This document shows, in pieces, positions 27,467-35,068 of a stretch of 64,000 bases of DNA. Position numbers and translations under genes: made by a program. Numbering within the stretch: the stretch's first letter is position 1; each line of letters starts with the position of its first letter. The DNA is from Bacillota bacterium. Its GTDB lineage: Bacteria; Bacillota; Clostridia; Acetivibrionales; JAEZXR01. The DNA is taken from assembly GCA_023419605.1 (NCBI GenBank), contig JAEZXR010000053.1:24826-88825 (forward strand), given 5' to 3'. A model generated the notes under the pieces. The model saw nothing but the letters and a program-made list of their open reading frames with translations, did not search any database and was not told where the DNA came from.

Positions 27467-27646
27467 TCATCTTGTCCCAAGTCTATTCCTCATACTTTCG
27501 ACTCTCCCTGCCTTTCTCCAGGCAGATGCGGTCTTGGGTACCTTCCGAATCGACTTAAGCACCTGCTGCGTGCCTGCTTCTTCATTATAGGCAGCAATTG
27601 CAGCCGCTATAGCTGCCACTACTTCTTCTTTTATACCATGATTCAA
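27467..27646 (-). CDS. Small epsilon/OadG-C-terminus-like subunit
   Basis: 59-residue open frame with a TTG start 8 bases after GGAGGG; ATG 27652 nearby is out of frame and soon stops. The product has an Ala-rich helix (KEEVVAAIAAAIAAYNEEAG) and ends in SAWRKAGRVES. This resembles the C-terminal segment of OadG/MmdD and the 55-residue MmdE of Veillonella methylmalonyl-CoA decarboxylase, which helps assemble the complex. It has no membrane segment. Position between mmdA and the biotin carrier supports the call. Confidence 0.7.
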   Translation of the reverse strand: MNHGIKEEVVAAIAAAIAAYNEEAGTQQVLKSIRKVPKTASAWRKAGRVESMRNRLGTR

Positions 27647-27666
27647 CGTTCATGCCCTCCTTTGCT

Positions 27667-27779
27667 TCTTATAGGAGATTGTGAAAAACACGGCGGTTCT
27701 TTCGTGCGGGCCGCTTATAGTGCGCTACACGCAGTACAGCACAATCCATAGAACCGCTTTTTTCACAACCGCTTATAGA
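27667..27779. repeat. Long inverted-repeat element, family B
   Basis: Left arm ATTGTGAAAAACACGGCGGTTCT pairs with a right arm whose reverse complement reads GGTTGTGAAAAAAGCGGTTCT; the interior (GTGCGCTACACGCAG...) is also partly self-complementary. Its right end supplies the last Leu and stop codons of mmdA. A partial match lies at 19395. Confidence 0.6.
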
Positions 27780-29323
27780 GGTATATTTCCATGTTTCTTG
27801 GAAGGTCTTGTTTCCCTCTTGTTTTTGAGCATTTCAAGAGCATTTATCAACCTCATTCTTGTATTCCCCGGTTCGATCACATCATCCACATATCCTCTGG
27901 AAGCTGCAATATAGGGATTCGAGAATTTTTCTCTATACTCTTCGATCTTATTATTTCGCTCAACAGCAGGATCCGCAGCAGCTGCGATTTCCTTCCTGAA
28001 AATAATATTTGCAGCCCCGTCCGGCCCCATGACTGCAATTTCCGCTGTAGGCCATGCAAACACCATGTCTGCCCCCAGATGCTTGCTGTTCATAGCAATA
28101 TAAGCTCCTCCGTACGCTTTCCGGACAATTACGTTAATCTTCGGCACCGTAGCTTCAGAGAATGCATACAGAAGCTTTGCACCATGCCGGATAATGCCGT
28201 TATGCTCCTGTGCAACACCGGGTAAAAAGCCGGGTACGTCCGTAAAGGTGATAACAGGAATGTTGAAGGCATCACAAAAACGTACAAACCGGGCGGCTTT
28301 ATCGCTGGAATTGACATCCAGCACTCCGGCAGCCACATTGGGCTGATTCGCTATGATGCCTACGGAACTACCATTTAACCGCCCAAAGCCGATAATGATA
28401 TTTGGGGAATAATGTTTCTGGATTTCCAGGAAGTCTCCGCCATCCACTACTCTGCGTATCAATTCCAGCATATTATAGGGTTTATTGGCTCCATCAGGTA
28501 TAATCCCATCCAGTTCGGGATCGTAGGCAGCAAAACCACCCGGTGGGGAGTATACCGGTGCGTCATCCAGGTTGTTGTCCGGAAGAAAACCAATCAGACG
28601 CTTGATCTCCTCAATACATTCCGTCTCACTGCTGCTCTTAAAATGCGCAACACCACTGAAAGCATTGTGTGTGTGTGCACCACCCAGTTGTTCAAAAGTC
28701 ACATCTTCACCGGTAACTGCCTTTATAACCTGCGGGCCTGTAATGAACATCTGGCTTGTCTTTTCCACCATAAAAATAAAGTCTGTGATGGCAGGAGAAT
28801 AAACTGCACCTCCCGCACAGGGCCCCATGATTACGGAAATTTGAGGTATAACTCCCGATGCCAGCGTGTTACGATAGAATATATCCCCAAAACCGCTTAA
28901 TGCATCGATCCCCTCTTCAATTCTCGCTCCGCCGGAATCATTGATACTAATAAAAGGCGCTCCCATTTTCATCGCCATATCCATTACCTTTGTAATTTTC
29001 CCGGCGTGCATTTCTCCCAAAGATCCCCCGATGACGGTGAAATCCTGAGACGCAACAAATACCAGTCGTCCCTCCACAGTTCCATACCCGGTAATGACCC
29101 CGTCTCCCGGCACCTTCTTTTTCTGCATGTCAAATTCAATACTTCTTGTTTCAACAAAGGAATCAACCTCGATGAAGCTGCCTTCATCAAATAATAGATG
29201 AATCCTTTCTCTGGCCGTCATTTTGCCGGCTTCATGCTGCTTTGCTATTTTATCGGCCCCACCGCCCTGCGTAAGCTTTTCCTTTTTGGCTTGAAGCTGG
29301 TTTATCTTATCAACTGTCGCCAT
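27773..29323 (-). CDS. mmdA: Methylmalonyl-CoA carboxyltransferase 12S-type subunit
   Basis: Carboxyl transfer between (methyl)malonyl-CoA and biotin. About 516 residues with paired crotonase-like halves: N-terminal GKMTARERIHLLFDEGSF and SINDSGGARIEEGIDALSG, C-terminal ITFTDVPGFLPGVAQEHNGII and RKAYGGAYIAM. Start set at ATG 29323, 6 bases after GAGGTGG. With the biotin carrier and OadA-like subunit it forms a soluble system moving CO2 between oxaloacetate/pyruvate and acyl-CoA; no membrane Na+-pump beta subunit is encoded here. Confidence 0.94.
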   Translation of the reverse strand: MATVDKINQLQAKKEKLTQGGGADKIAKQHEAGKMTARERIHLLFDEGSFIEVDSFVETRSIEFDMQKKKVPGDGVITGYGTVEGRLVFVASQDFTVIGGSLGEMHAGKITKVMDMAMKMGAPFISINDSGGARIEEGIDALSGFGDIFYRNTLASGVIPQISVIMGPCAGGAVYSPAITDFIFMVEKTSQMFITGPQVIKAVTGEDVTFEQLGGAHTHNAFSGVAHFKSSSETECIEEIKRLIGFLPDNNLDDAPVYSPPGGFAAYDPELDGIIPDGANKPYNMLELIRRVVDGGDFLEIQKHYSPNIIIGFGRLNGSSVGIIANQPNVAAGVLDVNSSDKAARFVRFCDAFNIPVITFTDVPGFLPGVAQEHNGIIRHGAKLLYAFSEATVPKINVIVRKAYGGAYIAMNSKHLGADMVFAWPTAEIAVMGPDGAANIIFRKEIAAAADPAVERNNKIEEYREKFSNPYIAASRGYVDDVIEPGNTRMRLINALEMLKNKRETRPSKKHGNIPL

Positions 29324-29434
29324 CCGATTCCACCTCGTGTTCATAGTATTTTAAAGGGAAATTATAGCTTTTCTAATCCTCTACACACCTGAATATATTA
29401 TATGATATTAATACCAGGTAATAATTATGTATCT

Positions 29435-29463
29435 ATTATACCGCATGAGCTATTATTTGGCAA
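29435..29463 (-). promoter_or_regulatory. Promoter of the transcarboxylase operon
   Basis: TTGCCA, 17 bases, TATAAT on the minus strand, 112 bases before the mmdA start. Confidence 0.7.
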
Positions 29464-29567
29464 GATTCACTATATAATTGGCGTTTTTATACAATATGAA
29501 ATTTTTTGTGATATGTTTACTCCGTTTTCAGCCTGCGCTAACTATTTCCTGCAAGCCTATTGTCGCC

Positions 29568-29617
29568 AAAACATAAGGGAACCATACTCATCAATGAGTA
29601 TGGTTCCCTTATGTTTT
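29568..29617. terminator. Perfect 24-bp-arm hairpin terminator
   Basis: AAAACATAAGGGAACC...GGTTCCCTTATGTTTT with a 2-base centre; both sides end in TTTT. It separates the agmatine operon end from the mmdA promoter. Confidence 0.75.
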
Positions 29618-29645
29618 AATCCCGGTTTTCACTGCCTTTGGGTTT

Positions 29646-29732
29646 GTGAAAATATAACTTCCACTATCATTTTGCTACACTCTTCATGGGTTCCATGGCG
29701 GGCCCGCAAAAAAGCGGAAGTAACATTTTCAC
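29646..29732. repeat. Inverted-repeat element, family A copy 3
   Basis: Left GTGAAAATATAACTTCC pairs with a right arm whose reverse complement is GTGAAAATGTTACTTCC. The interior CATTTTGCT...CTTCATGGGTTCCATGGCGGG...GCAAAAA matches the core at 12604, linking the two sets of repeats. Confidence 0.7.
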
Positions 29733-29738
29733 TACACC

Positions 29739-30305
29739 TTAATAAAGTTTTTCTATACAAATCAGGATGGGCGGACAATTAATTTGGTTTACAAACTCCA
29801 TCTTCATGACTGTATATTTCTTATTATCGATTTCCTCTATAAATTCCATAACCTCGTTCTTTTCGTCAAAACCGCTATCCCCGCCGTAATAAACGACAAC
29901 GGATACAACGCCATGAATATGAATTAGTTCCATGGCCTGTTGGATCGCTGTTATGGTAGTATTTCCGCGAGTTCCGATGGTATGGTCGCCTCCGGGAAGA
30001 TACCCCAGATTAAACATTACTGTCCTGACATTTTCCTTTATATAGGAGCTTATGTTCTGATGTCCATCTTTTATTAATGTGACCTGATCCATCAAGCCTT
30101 GCTCTGTGAGCCTTTTCTTCGTTTTCTCCAAAGCTTTGTCCTGTATATCGAAGGCATATACTTTTCCCTTTTCCCCAACCAGTCTCGCTAAAAAAGCAGT
30201 ATCATTACCGTTTCCAGCTGTAGCATCCACTACAACATCCCCCGGTTGAACAATCCTTTCAATGAGAGCGTGGGATTGAGCGAGAGAGTTCTTAATTACA
30301 CACAT
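29739..30305 (-). CDS. YtqB-like SAM-dependent methyltransferase
   Basis: 188-residue class I methyltransferase of the YtqB/rRNA-methylase-like family, now associated with wobble-uridine tRNA modification in Gram-positives. Motif I is VVDATAGNGNDTAFLA (about 27-42), then VYAFDIQ and MFNLGYLPGGD. Start taken at ATG 30305, which matches the short family N-terminus (CVIKNSLAQSHALI) and overlaps aguB only in non-coding spacing; a frame from 30320 would overlap aguB. Confidence 0.85.
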   Translation of the reverse strand: MCVIKNSLAQSHALIERIVQPGDVVVDATAGNGNDTAFLARLVGEKGKVYAFDIQDKALEKTKKRLTEQGLMDQVTLIKDGHQNISSYIKENVRTVMFNLGYLPGGDHTIGTRGNTTITAIQQAMELIHIHGVVSVVVYYGGDSGFDEKNEVMEFIEEIDNKKYTVMKMEFVNQINCPPILICIEKLY

Positions 30306-30313
30306 GGAACACC

Positions 30314-31186
30314 TCAGCATCCGCAGCCATCACAGGTCATGATGGTCTTATACATATTAGGTCTGCGATCTCTGAAGATCCCCCAGGAATCCCTGTGATT
30401 TTGGATTTCATCCAGGTCCAGCTCCGCAATCAGAACAGTTTCCGTTGAGCGATCCGCCTCTGCTATCTTTTCCCCAATCTGATTGGTAATGAAGGAAGAT
30501 CCGTAAAATGTTATTTCCGAATCTCCGATTCTTTCCACCCCAATTCGATTGGAGGCTACGACAGGCATGATATTGGCAGCTGAATGACCCTGCATGCACA
30601 ACTGCCAGTGATTTTTTGAATCCACCTCGGCCTCTTCGGGTTCTGAACCGATTGCAGTGGGGAATAAAAGTATTTCCGCTCCCTGCAGTGCCAAACTTCT
30701 GGCGGTCTCAGGATACCACTGATCCCAACAGATTCCGATCCCTATTTTTGCGTAGCGCGTATTCCACACTTTAAATCCCGTATCTCCGGGATTGAAGTAA
30801 AACTTCTCTTCATATCCGGGGCCATCGGGTATATGCGTTTTCCTGTAGACACCCAGAACCTTTCCATCTGCATCAATCACTGCGATAGAATTATATTTTG
30901 CATTGTTTTTTCTTTCATAAAAACTGATAGGCAATACCACCTTCAGTTCCTTTGCGATTTCCTTAAAATGTTTTATGGCTGGATTTTGCTCTACCGGCAA
31001 TGCATATTTGAAATAGCCTACATCTTCTTTTTGGCAGAAATAGGGCGTTTCAAACAATTCCTGAAGAAGAATAATTTGAGCACCTTTTGCTGCAGCTTGC
31101 CGGACCAGCGTTTCTGCCTTTGCGATATTCTCTTCAATATTCCATGTACAGCTCATTTGAGTGGCTGCAACAATCACCTTTCTCAT
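30314..31186 (-). CDS. aguB: N-carbamoylputrescine amidase
   Basis: Hydrolyses N-carbamoylputrescine to putrescine, CO2 and ammonia. About 290 residues in the nitrilase fold with the Glu-Lys-Cys triad: Glu43 (LLQELFE), Lys116 (YRKTHIP) and Cys153 (GICWDQWYPE). GPGYEEKFYF is a subgroup marker. Start at ATG 31186 has GGAGG five bases upstream. It follows aguA by 11 bases, so both steps from agmatine to putrescine are co-transcribed. Confidence 0.95.
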   Translation of the reverse strand: MRKVIVAATQMSCTWNIEENIAKAETLVRQAAAKGAQIILLQELFETPYFCQKEDVGYFKYALPVEQNPAIKHFKEIAKELKVVLPISFYERKNNAKYNSIAVIDADGKVLGVYRKTHIPDGPGYEEKFYFNPGDTGFKVWNTRYAKIGIGICWDQWYPETARSLALQGAEILLFPTAIGSEPEEAEVDSKNHWQLCMQGHSAANIMPVVASNRIGVERIGDSEITFYGSSFITNQIGEKIAEADRSTETVLIAELDLDEIQNHRDSWGIFRDRRPNMYKTIMTCDGCGC

Positions 31187-31197
31187 ATTTTCCTCCA

Positions 31198-32235
31198 TTA
31201 CAGTTGAATTTTTGCAGGAACCCCATAAGGCATTTGCTGCGTTATGCAGTGGACATTACCCCCGCCGCGAATAATAGGCATGCCATTCACCGTTACGATT
31301 TTTCTTTCCGGGAAGGTTTTCTTTAAAACCGCCTCCGCCTTCCGGTCTGTCTCTTCATGCACTCCTCCAAACAGAGGAAGAATGATACCTCCATTTACAA
31401 AATAGAAGTTAATGTAACTTAATGTCAAAGGCATATCTTCATAATAGGCTGGCGATGGCTGTTCGATTTCAATAATCTCAAACTTCCTGCCTTTAGCATC
31501 CGTAGAGTTCCTTAATGTCTCCAGGTTATCTCTGGACCGTTCATAGTTTGGATTATCCGGGTTTGAGGTAGTTTGAACAATAATTACTCCCGGTCTGACA
31601 AAGGAAGCCACATTGTCAATGTGTCCATCGGTATCGTCTCCATGTAGTCCTTTCTTCAGCCAGATGATCTTTTCTATATGCAAGTACCTTTTTAGCTCAT
31701 TTTCCAGTTCCGCTTTCGTCATGGAGACATTTCTATTTGCATTAAGAAGGCATTCTTCCGTGGTAAGAAGGGTCCCCTCTCCATCTACATGAATGGAACC
31801 ACCCTCCATGATAAAGGGAGCATGAAATGCAGGGACTTCCAGTGTCTGTAAAACTTTTGCAGCTACCAGGTTATCCTTTTCAAAGGGGTACTTCCCTCCC
31901 CAGGCATTAAACCTCCAGTTGATACCTGCTAGTTCCTCCTGAGCGTTTACTACAAAAGTGGGGCCGTTATCACGCATCCACGAATCATCATGGTCAATTT
32001 CAAGAATCTTTATCGTAGGCCCGCACATTTCTGCTGCCTGTTTGGCCAGGTCGGGCCTTGTGATCATTATGACCGGTTCAAATCCGGCTATTTTCCTTGC
32101 AACATCGGCAAAAGCTTCGAGAACTTCCTCAAAAGGCTCCGGCCAGTCTGCCTCCCGAATCGGCCACTCCATTAAAGTGCCCATGTGCCTCGCCCACTCG
32201 GGCGGCATCCTAAATCCCAACTCAGCTGGGTACAT
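31198..32235 (-). CDS. aguA: Agmatine deiminase
   Basis: Converts agmatine to N-carbamoylputrescine and ammonia. About 345 residues in the porphyromonas-type peptidylarginine deiminase fold: the N-terminal PPEWARHMGTLMEWP, DHDDSWMRDNGPTF, EGGSIHVDGEGTLL, HGDDTDGHIDNVA and the C-terminal nucleophile Cys in GGGNVHCITQQMP. Start at ATG 32235 has GGAGGTG 10 bases upstream; a longer frame runs into a palindromic repeat and is rejected. First gene of the putrescine operon. Confidence 0.95.
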   Translation of the reverse strand: MYPAELGFRMPPEWARHMGTLMEWPIREADWPEPFEEVLEAFADVARKIAGFEPVIMITRPDLAKQAAEMCGPTIKILEIDHDDSWMRDNGPTFVVNAQEELAGINWRFNAWGGKYPFEKDNLVAAKVLQTLEVPAFHAPFIMEGGSIHVDGEGTLLTTEECLLNANRNVSMTKAELENELKRYLHIEKIIWLKKGLHGDDTDGHIDNVASFVRPGVIIVQTTSNPDNPNYERSRDNLETLRNSTDAKGRKFEIIEIEQPSPAYYEDMPLTLSYINFYFVNGGIILPLFGGVHEETDRKAEAVLKKTFPERKIVTVNGMPIIRGGGNVHCITQQMPYGVPAKIQL

Positions 32236-32252
32236 GATTAAAACACCTCCGT

Positions 32253-32418
32253 ATTTTAATTGAAAGTTGAGAATTGAAAATGGAAAATGTATAATACCTG
32301 TCAAATACCATCTTATAAGTACCCTAGAGAGGTTCTATGATGGTATTTATAAGTTTATCAGCTTGTGCTTCCAACACAAGCTGACAATAATTTTCAATTC
32401 TCAATTTTTAATTCTCCA
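32253..32418. repeat. AT-rich palindromic (MITE-like) repeat
   Basis: Ends GTTGAGAATTGAAAAT and TTTTCAATTCTCAATTTTTA pair. Inside are AAATACCATC/GATGGTATTT and the hairpin CAGCTTGTG/CACAAGCTG. No coding content. Typical of short non-autonomous repeats; it separates aguA from its upstream region. Confidence 0.6.
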
Positions 32419-32625
32419 TTACTTTATGATGTCTGCTACAAACTTCGGGAATGCAAAAACGGACTTATGGATTTCTAGGTATGAATCAACTATGACATTG
32501 AAAGCACTCCCTTTGTTTTTACACTTACTATTCTTATTTTTTAGCAAACATAAATATTTTAAATGGGAAAACCTGTTTTGTCAAAGTAAATTTAATTTTG
32601 CATATTTATGATGGCCGAGTACAAG
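32419..32625. other. AT-rich spacer
   Basis: About 200 bases between the repeat and the small minus-strand membrane gene. I see no supported feature. Confidence 0.5.
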
Positions 32626-32826
32626 CTAAATATATAATACGATATTATAACCAATAGCGTAATGAAAAAAAACAAAAAAATATGTCAACCATGCCTTTGG
32701 AGAATTGAAAATATTGATCTGGCTGGTTTGCTGCTTCAAAAGCCTTTTACATCTTTCACTTTGAAACCAGTAGTTATAAAGGCTGACACACAGCCCAAAA
32801 ACCAACAGAATTATAACAATCACCAT
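32626..32826 (-). CDS. Small putative membrane protein
   Basis: 66 residues with hydrophobic helices at both ends (VIVIILLVFGLCVSLYNYWF and TYFFVFFHYAIGYNIVLY) and a basic middle (SERCKRLLKQQ). GGGGGA lies 6 bases before the ATG. No family recognised; the only support is the ribosome site and the membrane pattern. Confidence 0.45.
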   Translation of the reverse strand: MVIVIILLVFGLCVSLYNYWFQSERCKRLLKQQTSQINIFNSPKAWLTYFFVFFHYAIGYNIVLYI

Positions 32827-32916
32827 AAAAATCCCCCAATGCCTACTATTGAAAGAATTATATCATTTTTTTCAAAGATATAGTATACTAGACACAAAAA
32901 GTGAGGAGATGCGATT

Positions 32917-33315
32917 ATGGAACATAACGAAAACTACATTCAAGTTAATATGAGCATACCGGATTTTAGGAACATTGCCGGTTGGGCCACTTTCAATGCT
33001 ATTATTAATATTATCGTCGGCGCACTTTCCTGTCTTGGAATCATCACAGCAGCCTATGGCGTTCCTCAGATAATTGCCGGTGTGAGACTTCTTAATGCTG
33101 CCGATGACTTAAAAAGATATTTGGCAACCAATGATTATCAAAGAATAACGGAAGCGTTCTTTAATTTGAATAAATACTTTAAGCTCAATGGAATAGCAAC
33201 CATTGTAAAGATTTGTATGGGCATCGTTTTTCTGATTATTTATATTGGTCTGATTGTTGCGTTTATTTCAAACATGCCTGACATGATGTACGATTTGCCG
33301 GGAAGAACTTTTTAA
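32917..33315 (+). CDS. DUF5362-like small membrane protein
   Basis: 132 residues with two membrane segments (about 24-48 and 102-124) around an amphipathic region (LLNAADDLKRYLATNDYQRITEAFFNLNKYFKLNG). The pattern of helix, AxxxxxY, then NLxxYFxxxG matches the DUF5362 type of uncharacterised bacterial membrane proteins. GAGGAGA precedes the ATG. Probably co-oriented with the DUF1540 gene but with a weak hairpin (about 33343-33368) between them. Confidence 0.7.
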   Translation: MEHNENYIQVNMSIPDFRNIAGWATFNAIINIIVGALSCLGIITAAYGVPQIIAGVRLLNAADDLKRYLATNDYQRITEAFFNLNKYFKLNGIATIVKICMGIVFLIIYIGLIVAFISNMPDMMYDLPGRTF

Positions 33316-33459
33316 GTTTTGCCTCATTCCTCTAAAAATGGCAGGCAAATCCTCTGTTTGCTTTTATAGCCTATACTGACGGAATGTTCTTCTATATTTA
33401 AAGATAACTTGCACAAACTAAAAGTGTACCTGAATTTTATTTGATGGAGGAATGCTTGT

Positions 33460-33636
33460 ATGTCAAGTTGCCAAAGGATTATGTGTTCAGTAGGTAGCTG
33501 TATTCATAACGCACAGGACCAGAACCTTTGTACCCTCGGTGCCATTCAGGTAAGTGCTTCGGCCAAGTCTGACAGCGGAGCGCCCTATGACGAGACACTC
33601 TGTGCAAGTTACAAAACACATCATAAAAAGGATTAG
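33460..33636 (+). CDS. DUF1540 cysteine-rich small protein
   Basis: 58 residues. Spaced cysteines (CSVGSCIHN, QNLCTLGAIQV, ETLCASY) give the DUF1540 pattern, a short presumed metal-binding domain common in spore-forming Firmicutes and often expressed during sporulation. Function unknown. ATG 33460 has ATGGAGGA 10 bases upstream. Confidence 0.85.
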   Translation: MSSCQRIMCSVGSCIHNAQDQNLCTLGAIQVSASAKSDSGAPYDETLCASYKTHHKKD

Positions 33637-33647
33637 CTTCAAACCGT

Positions 33648-33687
33648 CAAAAAAGCTGTGGCAGCTGTTTCCGGAAACAGCTGCCAC
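33648..33687 (-). terminator. Terminator of rluB
   Basis: Perfect 30-base palindrome GTGGCAGCTGTTTCC/GGAAACAGCTGCCAC (33658-33687) followed on the minus strand by AGCTTTTTTG. Confidence 0.9.
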
Positions 33688-33691
33688 GTCT

Positions 33692-34399
33692 TTAATCCAG
33701 CAGCTTCAATTCATCCTGTGACAGAAATCTCCAGTTTCCTTCCTTCAGTGAACCCAATTCCAGCCTCCCCATCGCAACCCGTTTTAGTTTTTTTACCTCA
33801 TGTCCTATGGCTTCACACATTTTTCTTACCTGCCGGTTTCTGCCCTCATGAATACGAACTTCTATAATAGCCCCTGATTTATAGTCTTCTAAAATTTTAA
33901 TGTTTGCAGGCGACGTGAAATAATCCTCGATTTTTAGACCTTTTTTAAACCTCTCCAGTTCGGCCTCCGTCGGAACCCCTTTTACATCAGCAATATAGAT
34001 TTTTGTCAACTCATGTTTGGGATGCGTCAGCCTGTATGTAAATTCACCATCGTTCGTCAACAGCAAGAGCCCGGAAGTATCATAATCCAACCTGCCTACC
34101 GGATAAATTCTTTCATCGATGCCTTCTATCAGGTCCAATACGGTTTTTCTGGCAAACTGATCCTTCGCTGTTGTCACATACCCTACAGGTTTATTCAGTA
34201 GGATATATACCTTGGCATTCTCCGGTGACACAGCCTTTCCATCTACCTCAACCCTATCTGCGAAGGAAACTTTACAGCCCATCTCTGTAACCAGGATACC
34301 ATTTACGGATACCCTACCCTGAGAGATAAGTTCCTCTGCTTTTCTTCTGGATGCAACTCCGCACTCTGCAAGATACTTTTGCAGTCTGATCTCACTCAT
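33692..34399 (-). CDS. rluB: RluB/RsuA-family pseudouridine synthase
   Basis: Makes pseudouridine in 23S rRNA (position 2605 in E. coli numbering for RluB). About 235 residues: N-terminal S4 domain (RLQKYLAECGVASRRKAEELI) and catalytic GRLDYDTSGLLLLTNDGEFT, with RNRQVRKMCEAIGH later. Start set at ATG 34399 (AGAGG upstream, standard RluB N-terminus); a frame open to 34546 would translate through a palindrome and is not credible. Neighbour scpB/scpA is the usual context. Confidence 0.92.
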   Translation of the reverse strand: MSEIRLQKYLAECGVASRRKAEELISQGRVSVNGILVTEMGCKVSFADRVEVDGKAVSPENAKVYILLNKPVGYVTTAKDQFARKTVLDLIEGIDERIYPVGRLDYDTSGLLLLTNDGEFTYRLTHPKHELTKIYIADVKGVPTEAELERFKKGLKIEDYFTSPANIKILEDYKSGAIIEVRIHEGRNRQVRKMCEAIGHEVKKLKRVAMGRLELGSLKEGNWRFLSQDELKLLD

Positions 34400-34441
34400 T
34401 TTAAAACCTCTTTTGCTTAATGATACAAACCTTCCCGACTT

Positions 34442-34483
34442 TATGGAGTCACCTTTCCTTATATAAGGAAAGGTGACTCCATA
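34442..34483. repeat. Perfect 42-bp palindrome
   Basis: TATGGAGTCACCTTTCCTTA and its exact complement, centred at TATA, in the 150-bp gap between gerW and rluB. It lacks a T run on either side, so it is not a standard terminator. Confidence 0.8.
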
Positions 34484-34525
34484 CGTCAGTACATTTATTT
34501 TACCCTCTACCCTAAAAATGGGCAA

Positions 34526-34554
34526 GTAAAAAGTGGGTTTATTCATCCCACTTT
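34526..34554 (-). terminator. Terminator of gerW
   Basis: AAAGTGGG / CCCACTTT stem followed by TTTAC on the minus strand, overlapping the gerW stop codon. Confidence 0.75.
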
Positions 34555-35068
34555 ATTCCTCTTCGTCTTCCTCTTCATCATCGCTGGATATTTCACTTAC
34601 CGACTGAACTTTACCGCCGGTGGTTTTAATTTCCTTCTTCACTTTGATCTTCTTTTTGACCGCTTCCGATGCTTTTTGCATGAGCTCCGGTATCAGATCG
34701 AGAATCTTGTCAACAGAGGTGTTGACATTAACCGGTAAAAGCTTTATTTGATTATGTCCGACGACCATGAATGCTACCGGATGTATACTTACACCTGCAC
34801 CACTACCGCCTGCAAAGGGGAATTTCTTTTGGCTTTTGGAACTGCCACCTTCCTCATCTTCGTCGTCTTGCGATTGTGCATCGATGCAGCAGGAACTGTA
34901 CTCTCCTCCACCCGCTGCAAAACCGAAACAAACCTTTGAAATGGGAATAATAACCGTTCCATCCGGCGTTTGAACTGCATCACCGACGATAGTGTTCACA
35001 TCCACCATGTCCTTGATACTCTCCATTGCTGTTGTCATCAAGCCTTCGATTGGATGACTGCTACCCAC
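34553..35068 (-). CDS. gerW: GerW/YtfJ sporulation protein
   Basis: 171 residues of the YtfJ (GerW) family, needed for proper germination in Bacillus. The conserved core is HPIEGLMTTAMESIKDMVDVNTIVGDAV, TVIIPISKVCFGFAAGGGEY and GGSGAGVSIHPVAFMVV. Between the last two is an acidic Ser/Glu-rich insert (about 68-85), and the C-terminus is acidic. GTG start, overlapping the upstream DUF2953 gene by 8 bases, the usual pairing in Firmicutes. Confidence 0.92.
   Translation of the reverse strand: MGSSHPIEGLMTTAMESIKDMVDVNTIVGDAVQTPDGTVIIPISKVCFGFAAGGGEYSSCCIDAQSQDDEDEEGGSSKSQKKFPFAGGSGAGVSIHPVAFMVVGHNQIKLLPVNVNTSVDKILDLIPELMQKASEAVKKKIKVKKEIKTTGGKVQSVSEISSDDEEEDEEE

Noticed and set aside
29402..29782. 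126-codon plus-strand frame upstream of the transcarboxylase operon
   Set aside because: Spans the mmdA promoter, a hairpin terminator and a repeat; no ribosome site or homology signs.
32267..32611. 114-codon plus-strand frame in the AT-rich repeat
   Set aside because: Begins inside a palindrome, is rich in Phe/Leu/Lys from AT bias and has no ribosome site.
34400..34546. N-terminal extension of rluB
   Set aside because: The extra residues are encoded by a palindrome and do not fit the family; an AGAGG site supports ATG 34399.
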